DNA of 16,478 nt, from positions 1 through 16,478 of the forward strand of contig SLGS01000073.1 in the NCBI GenBank assembly GCA_007136565.1, given 5' to 3'. The stretch comes from Clostridia bacterium (GTDB taxonomy: Bacteria > Bacillota > Sulfobacillia > SLMV01). Position numbers and translations under genes: made by a program. The stretch's first letter is position 1, and each line of letters opens with the position of its first letter. Under the pieces are notes generated by a model, which worked only from the letters and a program-made list of their open reading frames with translations, had not been told where the DNA came from and made no database searches. Positions 1 through 7,379 of this stretch are shown here, in pieces.

Positions 1-2
1 CT

Positions 3-1208
3 TCGGGGGCCACCATGGATGAAGCCCTGGAGAATATCGACATCGGTGGTGTAACCCTCTTGCGCGCCGCCGCGAAGAACTGGCGCTCCGTCGTCGTGGT
101 TTGCGATCCGGACGATTACGCCCCGGTCCTCGCCGAGATGCAAGAGGGGCTCCCCGCGGAGAGTACCCGGCGGTCCCTGGCGGCGCGGGCCTTTGGCCAC
201 ACCGCTCGTTACGATGCCCTGATCGTAAATTACCTCGCCGGAGACGATGAACTGCCCGTCGAGGCGGCGCTACCGCTTCGCCGGAGCAGGGTCCTGAGGT
301 ACGGGGAGAATCCCCACCAGAGCGCTTCTCTATATTCCTGGCCCGACGGTTCCGGATTCGACCTCGGCGCCTGCGAGCAACTCGGCGGTCCGGATCTTTC
401 CTACAACAATTTCATGGATGTCGATGCTGCCATCGGTGTCGTCGCGGAGTTCGAAGAGACCGCCGCCTGCGCCGTCAAACACACCAACCCCTGCGGTGCT
501 GCGGTGGGTGCGACGCCGGTGGAGGCCTTCGAGCGGGCGTACCAGGGGGATCCCGTGTCCATTTACGGTGGCGTCGTGGCGCTGAACGCGACCGTCGACG
601 TAGACGTGGTGAACTTTATTCGGGAGGTGGGCCTCTTCCTGGAGGTCATAGTGGCGCCGGACTACACTCCCGATGCCCTCGAGGGTTTGGCGGCGAGGAA
701 GAAACTCAGGGTCCTGCGGATGGACGGGTCGGCGTTTTCCAATCCCCCCGATTACCGGACGGGTCGATTCCTGCGAGGTGGCCTGATGATGGGTAGTGCT
801 GACACCGGGGTGGTGGATGCGCGGGAGTGGAAAGTTGCGGGCAGTCGGGCACCCGACGATGCGTCCCTCGAGGATGCGCGCTTCGCGTGGGCCGTGTGCA
901 GGCATACCAAGTCCAACGCCATCGTGATCGCCAAGGATCGGGCCGTGGTGGGTGTGGGTGCTGGACAGATGAACCGGATCTCGTCGGCGCGCCTGGCCAT
1001 AGAAGCGGCAGGGGATCGCTCCGTCGGGGCGTGCATGGCTTCGGACGGCTTCTTGCCCTTCCCGGACGTGGCGGAATTGGCGGCCCGGGCGGGGCTCGGG
1101 CTGCTGGTGCAACCCGGCGGATCCATCAGGGATGGCGAGGTCGTGGCCGCCGCCGACGAGGCCGGGATGGCCATGATGTTTACCGGACGCCGGCATTTCA
1201 AACACTGA
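3..1208 (+). CDS. purH: Bifunctional AICAR formyltransferase / IMP cyclohydrolase, 5'-truncated by the window
   Basis: PurH catalyses the last two steps of IMP synthesis: formyl transfer to AICAR, then ring closure of FAICAR. The frame is open from base 3, and the residues before the first ATG (base 15) already continue the family's conserved segment (SGAT then MDEALENIDIGG). That ATG is therefore internal, and about 110-120 N-terminal residues lie outside the window. Visible signatures are ENIDIGG and RAAAKNW from the end of the cyclohydrolase domain, then in the AICAR transformylase domain RYGENPHQSASLY (near 298), the catalytic KHTNPCGAA loop (near 477), TKSNAIVIA, GVGAGQMNRISSARLA, SDGFLPFPD, QPGGSIRD and the C-terminal MMFTGRRHFKH. 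The C-terminus is intact. It is followed after 27 bp by purD, a common purH-purD operon order. The catalytic motifs look normal and identification is very secure. Confidence 0.97.
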   Translation, partial: SGATMDEALENIDIGGVTLLRAAAKNWRSVVVVCDPDDYAPVLAEMQEGLPAESTRRSLAARAFGHTARYDALIVNYLAGDDELPVEAALPLRRSRVLRYGENPHQSASLYSWPDGSGFDLGACEQLGGPDLSYNNFMDVDAAIGVVAEFEETAACAVKHTNPCGAAVGATPVEAFERAYQGDPVSIYGGVVALNATVDVDVVNFIREVGLFLEVIVAPDYTPDALEGLAARKKLRVLRMDGSAFSNPPDYRTGRFLRGGLMMGSADTGVVDAREWKVAGSRAPDDASLEDARFAWAVCRHTKSNAIVIAKDRAVVGVGAGQMNRISSARLAIEAAGDRSVGACMASDGFLPFPDVAELAARAGLGLLVQPGGSIRDGEVVAAADEAGMAMMFTGRRHFKH

Positions 1209-1235
1209 GGGCAGAACGGGATTGGGGGTACAAGC

Positions 1236-2498
1236 GTGCGAGTGATGATACTCGGATCCGGGGGCAGAGAACACGCCCTCGCCCACAAGATGGCCGATAG
1301 TTCCCTGGTGGAGGAATTGTACGCGTTGCCCGGGTCGGCCGGGATGAGAGAAATATGTCGGGGCGTCGAGGGGGATCCCGAAGATATCCCCGCGGTACTT
1401 CGAGCCGCCTCCGAGCGGGGCATCGATCTGGTCGTGGTGGGACCGGAGGCGCCGCTGGCGGCGGGAGTGGTGGACGCTCTTGGGGAGTTGGGGATTGCCG
1501 CCTTCGGGCCCACCGGCGAGGCGGCGCGCCTGGAGAGCAGCAAGGTTTACGCCAAGGAGGCCATGGTTGAGGCCGGGGTTCCCACGGCCCGGTTCGAGGT
1601 TTTCGACGATCCCGAGGCCGCCCTGGCGCACGTGGAAGAAAGGCCCCTTCCCATGGTGATCAAGGCGGATGGATTGGCCGCGGGGAAGGGCGTAACCGTG
1701 GCGGCGACCCGGGCGGAGGCCCGAAGGGCAGTATCCGAGGCGATGGTGGAGGGAAGGTTCGCCGACGCCGGTTCTCGAGTCCTGATCGAAGATTGCCTGC
1801 GGGGATCCGAGATAAGCGTCATGGCCATCTCCGACGGGGAGAGTGTTCTTCCCCTGGCACCCGCCCGAGATTACAAGGCGGCGCAGGACGGGGACGTCGG
1901 ACCAAATACCGGTGGAATGGGATGTGTTTCGCCCGTTCCCGATTGCGATGATGCGTTGGTCGAGGAAGTGAGGCGCGATATTCTCGTGCCCGTGATCGAT
2001 CTCATGCGTCGCCGCGGTCACCCGTTTAGCGGGGTTCTTTACGCCGGTTTGATGCTGACGGCCGAGGGACCCATGGTCCTGGAGTTCAATTGCCGCTTCG
2101 GGGATCCGGAGACCCAGGTGGTCCTGCCGCGGATGACCTCGGATCTCGTACCGTTGCTGATCGCATCTGCGGGTATGGAGGGTGCCGAGAGCCTTTCCGA
2201 GCTGGATGCATCCTGGACCCCGGAGTCGGCGGTATGCGTCGTCATGGCGTCCGAGGGATACCCGGGGTCTTACGAACGCGGGGTCCCGATCACAGGGCTC
2301 GACAAAGTCGAGGATGGAGCATGGATCTTTCACGCGGGGACGAACTTCGACGGGAAGCGATGGGTTACCGACGGCGGCAGGGTGCTGGGCGTTACGGCGC
2401 TCGGCCCCGACGCGGGTGTCGCCCGCCGGCGTGCTTACGAGATCGTGGAGGGAATTTCCTTCGCGGGAGCTCACTATCGCCGGGATATTGCGCGCTGA
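1236..2498 (+). CDS. purD: Phosphoribosylamine--glycine ligase (GAR synthetase)
   Basis: PurD joins glycine to phosphoribosylamine with ATP, the second step of de novo purine synthesis, in the cytoplasm. The 420-residue product has the usual family length. It opens with the nucleotide-binding GSGGREHALAHK (residues 8-19). The ATP-grasp core follows with KADGLAAGKGV (about 144-154), NTGGMGCVSPVP (about 223-234) and the metal/ATP site LEFNCRFGDPETQ (about 283-295), then the C-terminal domain. The start is GTG at 1236, preceded by a GGGGG tract at 1224-1228; an ATG three codons later would remove the first strand residues, so GTG is preferred. It sits 27 bp after purH with no visible terminator or promoter between, so the two are probably cotranscribed. 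A long minus-strand open frame across purH-purD is a codon-bias shadow. Confidence 0.97.
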   Translation: MRVMILGSGGREHALAHKMADSSLVEELYALPGSAGMREICRGVEGDPEDIPAVLRAASERGIDLVVVGPEAPLAAGVVDALGELGIAAFGPTGEAARLESSKVYAKEAMVEAGVPTARFEVFDDPEAALAHVEERPLPMVIKADGLAAGKGVTVAATRAEARRAVSEAMVEGRFADAGSRVLIEDCLRGSEISVMAISDGESVLPLAPARDYKAAQDGDVGPNTGGMGCVSPVPDCDDALVEEVRRDILVPVIDLMRRRGHPFSGVLYAGLMLTAEGPMVLEFNCRFGDPETQVVLPRMTSDLVPLLIASAGMEGAESLSELDASWTPESAVCVVMASEGYPGSYERGVPITGLDKVEDGAWIFHAGTNFDGKRWVTDGGRVLGVTALGPDAGVARRRAYEIVEGISFAGAHYRRDIAR

Positions 2499-2516
2499 CT
2501 ATTCGAATCCCCCGTG

Positions 2517-2544
2517 CTGACTACACCCTCCGTTGTGCTACAAT
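2517..2544 (+). promoter_or_regulatory. Sigma-A-like promoter for the pcrA run
   Basis: A CTGACT -35 box (2517-2522) and a TACAAT -10 box (2539-2544) are separated by 16 bp. The -10 is preceded by TG at 2536-2537, an extended -10 arrangement. Initiation would fall near 2551, leaving a leader of about 20 nt before the pcrA TTG at 2570. The octamer GCTGACTA that contains the -35 occurs again exactly 22 bp upstream, over the purD stop codon. The call rests on consensus match only. Confidence 0.65.
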
Positions 2545-2569
2545 GGGCGGGTGAAGCGGGGGGAGTTCT

Positions 2570-4786
2570 TTGGATTTACTGAACGGATTGAACGACGATC
2601 AAACCCGAGCTGTCTCGCACGGCGAGGGTCCCGCGCTGGTTCTGGCGGGTGCGGGAAGCGGTAAGACTCGCGTCCTCACCCGTCGGTTGGCGCACTTGAT
2701 ATTCGCCCGAGGAGTCAACCCATATTCCATCCTGGCGATAACCTTCACCAATAAGGCCGCCAGGGAGATGCGCCAACGGTGCGAGGAATTGCTCGGAACC
2801 GACGTGTCCGGGATGTGGATAGGTACCTTCCACGCCACCTGCCTGCGGATTCTCCGCAAAGAGGCCCACCACCTGGGATACAAACCGGGCTTCACCGTCT
2901 TCGACCGGACGGATCAGAGGACCGCCATCCGGCGAATACTCAAGGACCTGGATATGAACGAGAAAGAGTGGGATCCGCGGGGGATAATCGAGAGGATAAG
3001 CCGGGCGAAAAATGATCTGCGCACCCCGGGGGATATGGAAGTATCTGACTATTACGAGCGACAGATCGCCGACGTGTATCGGCGATACATACGTGATCTC
3101 CGCGAGTACAATGCCATGGATTTCGACGACCTGATTTCCCTCACCAGCACCCTATTCATCGAACATCCGGAAACGCTGCAGCTTTATTCCACCAAGTTTC
3201 GACACGTACTGGTGGACGAGTACCAGGACACCAATCACGCGCAGTATCGACTGGTGAAGATGCTGGCGGGATCGCACAGGAACGTCTTCGCGGTGGGGGA
3301 TGCCGACCAATCGATATACGGCTGGCGGGGGGCCGATATGGCCAACATCCTCAACTTCGAGAGGGATTTTCCCGAGGCGGCGGTCTATCGGCTGGAGCAG
3401 AATTATCGTTCGACGGAGGCAATCCTTCGGGCGGCGCAGCGCATAATCGTCAAAAACGCCGAGAGGCTGGAGCGCGACCTGTGGACGGAGCGCTCCGGTG
3501 GAGATCCCGTGATCCTGTATCGCGCGCATTCGGAAGAGATGGAAGCGCGGTTCGTGGTGTCATCCATACAGCAGCTCGCCCGGGAGGAGAATCGCCCCTG
3601 GTCGGACTTCGCGGTGTTGTATCGGATCAATGCGCAATCGCGCCTCCTGGAAATGGCCTGTCGCGAGCGCGGAGTACCCTACGAGATCCTGGGTTCTCAA
3701 CGGTTCTTCGAACGAGCCGAGATCAAGGATGCCCTGTCGCTGCTGAGACTCGTGGTCAACCCCGATGATTGGCCGAGCTTCGAGCGAGTTGTGAACAAGC
3801 CGCGACGGGGTGCCGGACCGGTGACGCTGGAAAAACTGCGCTCCCACGCTGAACGGGAGGAACTGGACGCCGTCGGTGCGGCGCGATCCGCGCCGGATAT
3901 CTCGGGATTGAACCAAAAGCAGAGAACGGCCCTGAAGACCTTCGCCGAAACCCTCGTCTCGGTTAGGTCGGGAATCGATTCCCTGGAACCGGCGGATGCC
4001 CTGTGGCGACTCCTGGATGAAACGGGCTACCTTACGTTCATATCCGAGGGTGGCGGGGTCGAGGCCATGAGTCGCAGGGAAAACCTCGATGAGCTCGTGG
4101 CCGCAGCCCGCGGATTCGGCCAGGAGGTGGAGGCCGGAGAGGTCGACGTAGACGAATCCCGGGGACTGGAGGCTTTGTCGGCGTATCTCGCCTCGCTGGC
4201 GCTATTGACCAGCGAGGATGAACTGGACGTCTCGGACAGCAAGGTTACGTTGATGACACTTCACAGCGCCAAGGGCCTGGAGTTCCCGGTGGTTTTCCTC
4301 GTCGGACTGGAGGAGGGACTCTTTCCCCATTCCCGGTCCCTGGAGGATCCGTCGCAGTTGGAGGAGGAACGTCGACTTTGCTACGTCGGAATGACGCGGG
4401 CGCAGGACAGGCTAGTACTCAGTTACGCCGCCTCCCGGGGGCGCTACGGTGGTCCGCCCGAACCGTCGTTGGCTTCGCGATTCATCGAGGAGATCGGGAG
4501 CGAACACCTGGTGGAAGCCGAACCCCGGGAAGCCCGGGAGGTCACGAAAAGCCGGCAGTCGCGCAGGACCATGATCCGGGCGGGTATCGGGATTGCACCT
4601 GCAAAGCCGAAGACCCCGTCCCCCGATCCGGGAGACCTGGTGGAGCACAAGGTGTTCGGGCGAGGTAAGGTCGTTGGCAAGAAATCCATCGACGGGGACG
4701 AGGAATTGAACGTGGTCTTCGACGATCACGGGTTGAAGACCCTGGTGGCCTCACTGGCTCCCATGCACAAGGTGGAGAGGGACTGA
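2570..4786 (+). CDS. pcrA: ATP-dependent 3'-5' DNA helicase, PcrA/UvrD family (SF1A)
   Basis: PcrA is the essential Gram-positive UvrD-type helicase, acting in nucleotide excision repair, removal of RecA filaments, rolling-circle plasmid replication and transcription-replication conflicts. The 738-residue product has all the SF1A motifs: Walker A GAGSGKT (27-33), motif Ia TFTNKAAREM, Walker B VDEYQDT (215-221), motif III VGDADQSIYGWRG (242 on), motif IV LEQNYRST, motif V TLHSAKGLEFPVV (about 563) and motif VI YVGMTRAQDRL (about 603). A C-terminal Tudor-like domain (about 689-735, with HKVFGRGKVV) is the part of PcrA that contacts RNA polymerase; its presence and the length favour PcrA over Rep. 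Translation starts at TTG 2570 behind a GGGGGGAG ribosome-binding site (2558-2565). No ligA follows it, unlike the usual pcrA-ligA order in Bacillota; a DUF368 gene begins 1 bp after the stop. Confidence 0.96.
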   Translation: MDLLNGLNDDQTRAVSHGEGPALVLAGAGSGKTRVLTRRLAHLIFARGVNPYSILAITFTNKAAREMRQRCEELLGTDVSGMWIGTFHATCLRILRKEAHHLGYKPGFTVFDRTDQRTAIRRILKDLDMNEKEWDPRGIIERISRAKNDLRTPGDMEVSDYYERQIADVYRRYIRDLREYNAMDFDDLISLTSTLFIEHPETLQLYSTKFRHVLVDEYQDTNHAQYRLVKMLAGSHRNVFAVGDADQSIYGWRGADMANILNFERDFPEAAVYRLEQNYRSTEAILRAAQRIIVKNAERLERDLWTERSGGDPVILYRAHSEEMEARFVVSSIQQLAREENRPWSDFAVLYRINAQSRLLEMACRERGVPYEILGSQRFFERAEIKDALSLLRLVVNPDDWPSFERVVNKPRRGAGPVTLEKLRSHAEREELDAVGAARSAPDISGLNQKQRTALKTFAETLVSVRSGIDSLEPADALWRLLDETGYLTFISEGGGVEAMSRRENLDELVAAARGFGQEVEAGEVDVDESRGLEALSAYLASLALLTSEDELDVSDSKVTLMTLHSAKGLEFPVVFLVGLEEGLFPHSRSLEDPSQLEEERRLCYVGMTRAQDRLVLSYAASRGRYGGPPEPSLASRFIEEIGSEHLVEAEPREAREVTKSRQSRRTMIRAGIGIAPAKPKTPSPDPGDLVEHKVFGRGKVVGKKSIDGDEELNVVFDDHGLKTLVASLAPMHKVERD

Positions 4787-4787
4787 C

Positions 4788-5603
4788 ATGCCCGAGGATT
4801 TGCGCGGTGTGATGCGAAGGGTCGTGTTGGCATCACTGATAGGTGTGGTGATGGGATCGGCGTCCGTGGTTCCCGGGCTTAGTGCGGGGACCATTGCCGT
4901 GGTGTTGGGTGTATATCCCCACCTCGTGGAAAGCCTCGGGCGGTTGAAGCTCGTGCGCGTAATCCCCATGGGCCTCGGCTGGGTGTTGGGAGCCCTCGTG
5001 GGGGTCCAGACCGTGGGCTGGGGTTTCGGGCAGGTCCCCGGCGAGACCCACGCTTTTCTCCTGGGGATAGTCCTGGCCTCGGCCATGGGTATCTTCCGCG
5101 ACCATCCCCCCGATGGGGCCGAGGTCCCCGTGGCGGGGCTGTCCTTCGCTTTGGTCTGGTGGCTGGTGCCGATAACCTCCGCGGGATTAGTATCGGCTCA
5201 GCCGCTCGAAATGTGGGAACTGGTGGGTTCCGGAGTCGCCTCGGGAGGGGCTATGATCCTTCCCGGCTTTAGCGGGGGTACGGCACTGGTGCTCTTGGGG
5301 GTGTATTCCCGCGTCGTCGCCACCGCCGCCGCCTGGGATTGGCGTGGGATGTTCCTGTTCGCATCGGGCGCCATCGCTGGAGTCCTGGGAACGGCAGCCA
5401 TCCTGTGGCGGGCCTACGAAGCCCGGGAGAGCACCGTCTACGCTCTCTTGGGAGGATTGACGGCGGGATCCTTACGGGCGTTAATCCCGACGTCGGTTTC
5501 GCTCTCGGTCATCCTGGTGGGGGCCCTGGGGCTCGGCATGGGGCTACTCCTAAACGGTTTCCATCGCCGCGACTCCCGGGAGAAGGGGGACGAATCCTCA
5601 TGA
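4788..5603 (+). CDS. DUF368 integral membrane protein (PopT-like polyprenyl-phosphate translocase candidate)
   Basis: This 271-residue, strongly hydrophobic protein carries the two hallmark repeats of the DUF368 family: VVPGLSAGTIAVVLGVY (PGLSAGT at 29-35) and ILPGFSGGTALVLLGVY (PGFSGGT at 159-165), which mark an internally duplicated inverted-repeat transporter fold. Several other hydrophobic stretches look like membrane helices, and the C-terminus is short and charged. DUF368 proteins (PopT) have been shown genetically to recycle undecaprenyl phosphate across the cytoplasmic membrane, returning the lipid carrier used for peptidoglycan and wall polymers. Applying that role here is inference from family membership. 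The ATG at 4788 lies 1 bp after the pcrA stop behind GGAGAGGG, so it is very likely cotranscribed with pcrA. Its stop overlaps the start of the next gene (ATGA at 5600-5603), so it is probably translationally coupled to the lipoprotein. Confidence 0.88.
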   Translation: MPEDLRGVMRRVVLASLIGVVMGSASVVPGLSAGTIAVVLGVYPHLVESLGRLKLVRVIPMGLGWVLGALVGVQTVGWGFGQVPGETHAFLLGIVLASAMGIFRDHPPDGAEVPVAGLSFALVWWLVPITSAGLVSAQPLEMWELVGSGVASGGAMILPGFSGGTALVLLGVYSRVVATAAAWDWRGMFLFASGAIAGVLGTAAILWRAYEARESTVYALLGGLTAGSLRALIPTSVSLSVILVGALGLGMGLLLNGFHRRDSREKGDESS

Positions 5604-7285
5604 ATAAGCGATACATATCCCTGGTACTCTTGCTAGCCGTGGTGCTTTCGTTCGCGGGATGTACCCCCGCGCCGGAGAACCCGGAAGACCACGAAGACCC
5701 GGAGGTTCCCGAGGTGGAGAGATCCACGGTTACCATGGGGGTCTCCTGGAACGGTGACCCACAACTGCACCCGTACTTGCGCTGGCCCGCATCCGGCGAC
5801 AATCCCGCCCTCGGGGTACTTTATCCCACCGTGGCGAGCATCGACGGGAGGGGGGCGGTGCATCCCCACCTGGCCTCGGGGCTTTCCATTTCCGGTGGTC
5901 GACGCCTGTCGATAGACCTGTCGGGGGATTTGCAGTGGAGTGACGGTGAGCCCCTGGTGCCCGAGGACCTGGTGCTGGCCCTGGAGGTGTTGCTGCATCC
6001 CGACTTCGGCGGTTCGGATCCGGGAGCCAGGTTGGACTTCATCGAGGGGGCCAGCGAGTTTCGTTCCGGTGAGGCGGATCGGATTTCCGGGGTGGGTATC
6101 TCCCAGGATGAATTGATCATCGAGCTGGAGTTTGACACCCCGGGGATTTCCTGGGTCCTGTCGCGCCTGACCCCGCTGCCCCATCACGTGCTGGGCGGCC
6201 TGGATCTCGACGAGGTGGAAACGGCCCTCCTGAGCGGGGACTTACCGGTCCTGGGTGATTACGAGTTGGAAGAGATCCGCGAAGAGGAAGGCCGACGGTC
6301 CTGGATCCTCGGCCGCATCATCGTTACAGAAGAGGAGACCCCGCAGGATTCGGGGGATGAGGTGGAATCCGGTGAACCCGGGGAAGTGACGGAGGAATCG
6401 GAAGTGATCCTTCCCGCTCCCGAGGTACTAGAATTCATCTTCGTGTCGGATTTGGATGTCGTGAATCCAGCGTCATTCGATGTCTATTACTCACCGCCCA
6501 CGGGCTCCGGCCCGACGGATCTTTCGGGATCCGGATGGGAAATTATCCATCGAGTCCCGGCCAACGCCGTTGAATACCTGGGCTTCAACACCGCCAACGA
6601 ATTCCTGGCGGACCCCGAGGTGAGGAGGGCCCTGGCGCACGGCGTCGACCGCGAGGGGACTGTCGAGGATCTCTTCGGCGACTCGGGTCGCGCGGTTGAA
6701 GGTTTGCCGGCGGCCTTCTTCGGGAACTCCGATATCTCCGATGGGGTTACCCACGATCCGGCTCGGGCGAGGAACATGCTCTCCGAGGCGGGTTACGGTG
6801 AAGACGGGGAGCGGATTCCCGAGCTCTACCTCCTGATACCCGGGGGCGATCCCCGCCGGGAACGGGCGGCCGAGCGCATCGTTGGGGACCTGGAGGATAT
6901 AGGAGTGACCCTGCACGTCATACCCGCCGACCGCGATCTCTTCCTTTACACCATCTTCGGCAGGGGGAGGTACGATATGTATCTCCTGGCGCGTCCCGTG
7001 GAGGAACTGTCCTGTCCCGCTGCGTGGGCCGGGGACAATTCCTGGTCCCACGCTCCGTTCGAGCATCCCGGTAACTCGGGGTACTCGACCCGTTTCGGCG
7101 ATGATGGCGGACCGAATGATTGGGCCTGGATGGACGAAATCGCCCGGGAACTTCCCTTGCTTCCCCTGGGATATCCCGAGGGATACCTGTTCGGACCCGG
7201 GCCGATTCCCGACCTCGAGGTCGGGATCGCTCCCGCTTTGGGAAATATCCCCGAATGGATCGGTTTTTTTCTGGAAGGAAACTAG
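5600..7285 (+). CDS. Solute-binding lipoprotein of a peptide/nickel-type ABC transporter (SBP_bac_5, OppA/DppA-like)
   Basis: This 561-residue extracytoplasmic receptor has a lipoprotein signal peptide: MNKR, a hydrophobic core, then SFAGC with the lipidated Cys21 (Phe at -3 is slightly unusual). A Pro/Glu-rich spacer (about 22-42) follows. Family 5 landmarks are VLYPTVASIDGRG, the LQWSDGEPLVPEDLVLALE segment, LGFNTANEFLADPEVRRALAHGVDR and RYDMYLLARPV. Two oddities stand out. Residues about 244-268 form a low-complexity acidic insert. The C-terminal lobe between GYSTRFGD and LPLLPLGYPEGYLF is shortened relative to the usual helical stretch. The ATG at 5600 is used because it overlaps the DUF368 stop, has GGGGGA at 5585-5590 and starts the signal peptide; the open frame back to 5339 is not genic. 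It ends in TAG. The ligand is unknown, and no permease genes follow. Confidence 0.87.
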   Translation: MNKRYISLVLLLAVVLSFAGCTPAPENPEDHEDPEVPEVERSTVTMGVSWNGDPQLHPYLRWPASGDNPALGVLYPTVASIDGRGAVHPHLASGLSISGGRRLSIDLSGDLQWSDGEPLVPEDLVLALEVLLHPDFGGSDPGARLDFIEGASEFRSGEADRISGVGISQDELIIELEFDTPGISWVLSRLTPLPHHVLGGLDLDEVETALLSGDLPVLGDYELEEIREEEGRRSWILGRIIVTEEETPQDSGDEVESGEPGEVTEESEVILPAPEVLEFIFVSDLDVVNPASFDVYYSPPTGSGPTDLSGSGWEIIHRVPANAVEYLGFNTANEFLADPEVRRALAHGVDREGTVEDLFGDSGRAVEGLPAAFFGNSDISDGVTHDPARARNMLSEAGYGEDGERIPELYLLIPGGDPRRERAAERIVGDLEDIGVTLHVIPADRDLFLYTIFGRGRYDMYLLARPVEELSCPAAWAGDNSWSHAPFEHPGNSGYSTRFGDDGGPNDWAWMDEIARELPLLPLGYPEGYLFGPGPIPDLEVGIAPALGNIPEWIGFFLEGN

Positions 7286-7306
7286 GATTGTAGGGGAAAT
7301 ATATTA

Positions 7307-7312
7307 TATAAT
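7307..7312 (+). promoter_or_regulatory. Possible -10 element upstream of oppD
   Basis: A perfect TATAAT lies in a short AT-rich patch (7297-7312) in an otherwise GC-rich gap between the lipoprotein gene and oppD. No convincing -35 hexamer is found 16-18 bp upstream, so this is a weak promoter call. It would give the oppDF pair a leader of about 60 nt containing the hairpin at 7327-7347. Confidence 0.4.
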
Positions 7313-7326
7313 GCCTTTTGTAGGTT

Positions 7327-7347
7327 GATCCCCGCCGTAAGGGGGTC
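7327..7347 (+). promoter_or_regulatory. Leader hairpin before oppD
   Basis: GATCCCC (7327-7333) pairs with GGGGGTC (7341-7347), with one G-T pair, around a 7-nt loop. It lies 32 bp before the oppD GTG start. No T-run follows, so it is not a classical terminator. It may stabilise or attenuate the oppDF transcript; the function is inference. Confidence 0.4.
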
Positions 7348-7379
7348 GGCCTGCCAGCAAGCGAGAATGGGGTGATTTC

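Noticed and set aside
330..2474. A 714-codon open frame on the minus strand opposite purH and purD
   Set aside because: It lies wholly antisense to two unmistakable purine genes, has no recognisable domain, a low-complexity Arg/His/Gly/Pro composition and no ribosome-binding site; it follows from third-position GC bias.
5339..5599. N-terminal extension of the lipoprotein gene back to ATG 5339
   Set aside because: It overlaps the well-supported DUF368 gene for 261 bp, and the translated extension would bury the lipoprotein signal peptide that begins at 5600.
7222..7270. Possible terminator at the end of the lipoprotein gene (CGGGA/TCCCG stem and a seven-T run at 7264-7270)
   Set aside because: The stem is only 5 bp, lies about 30 bp before the T-run, and both are inside the coding sequence.
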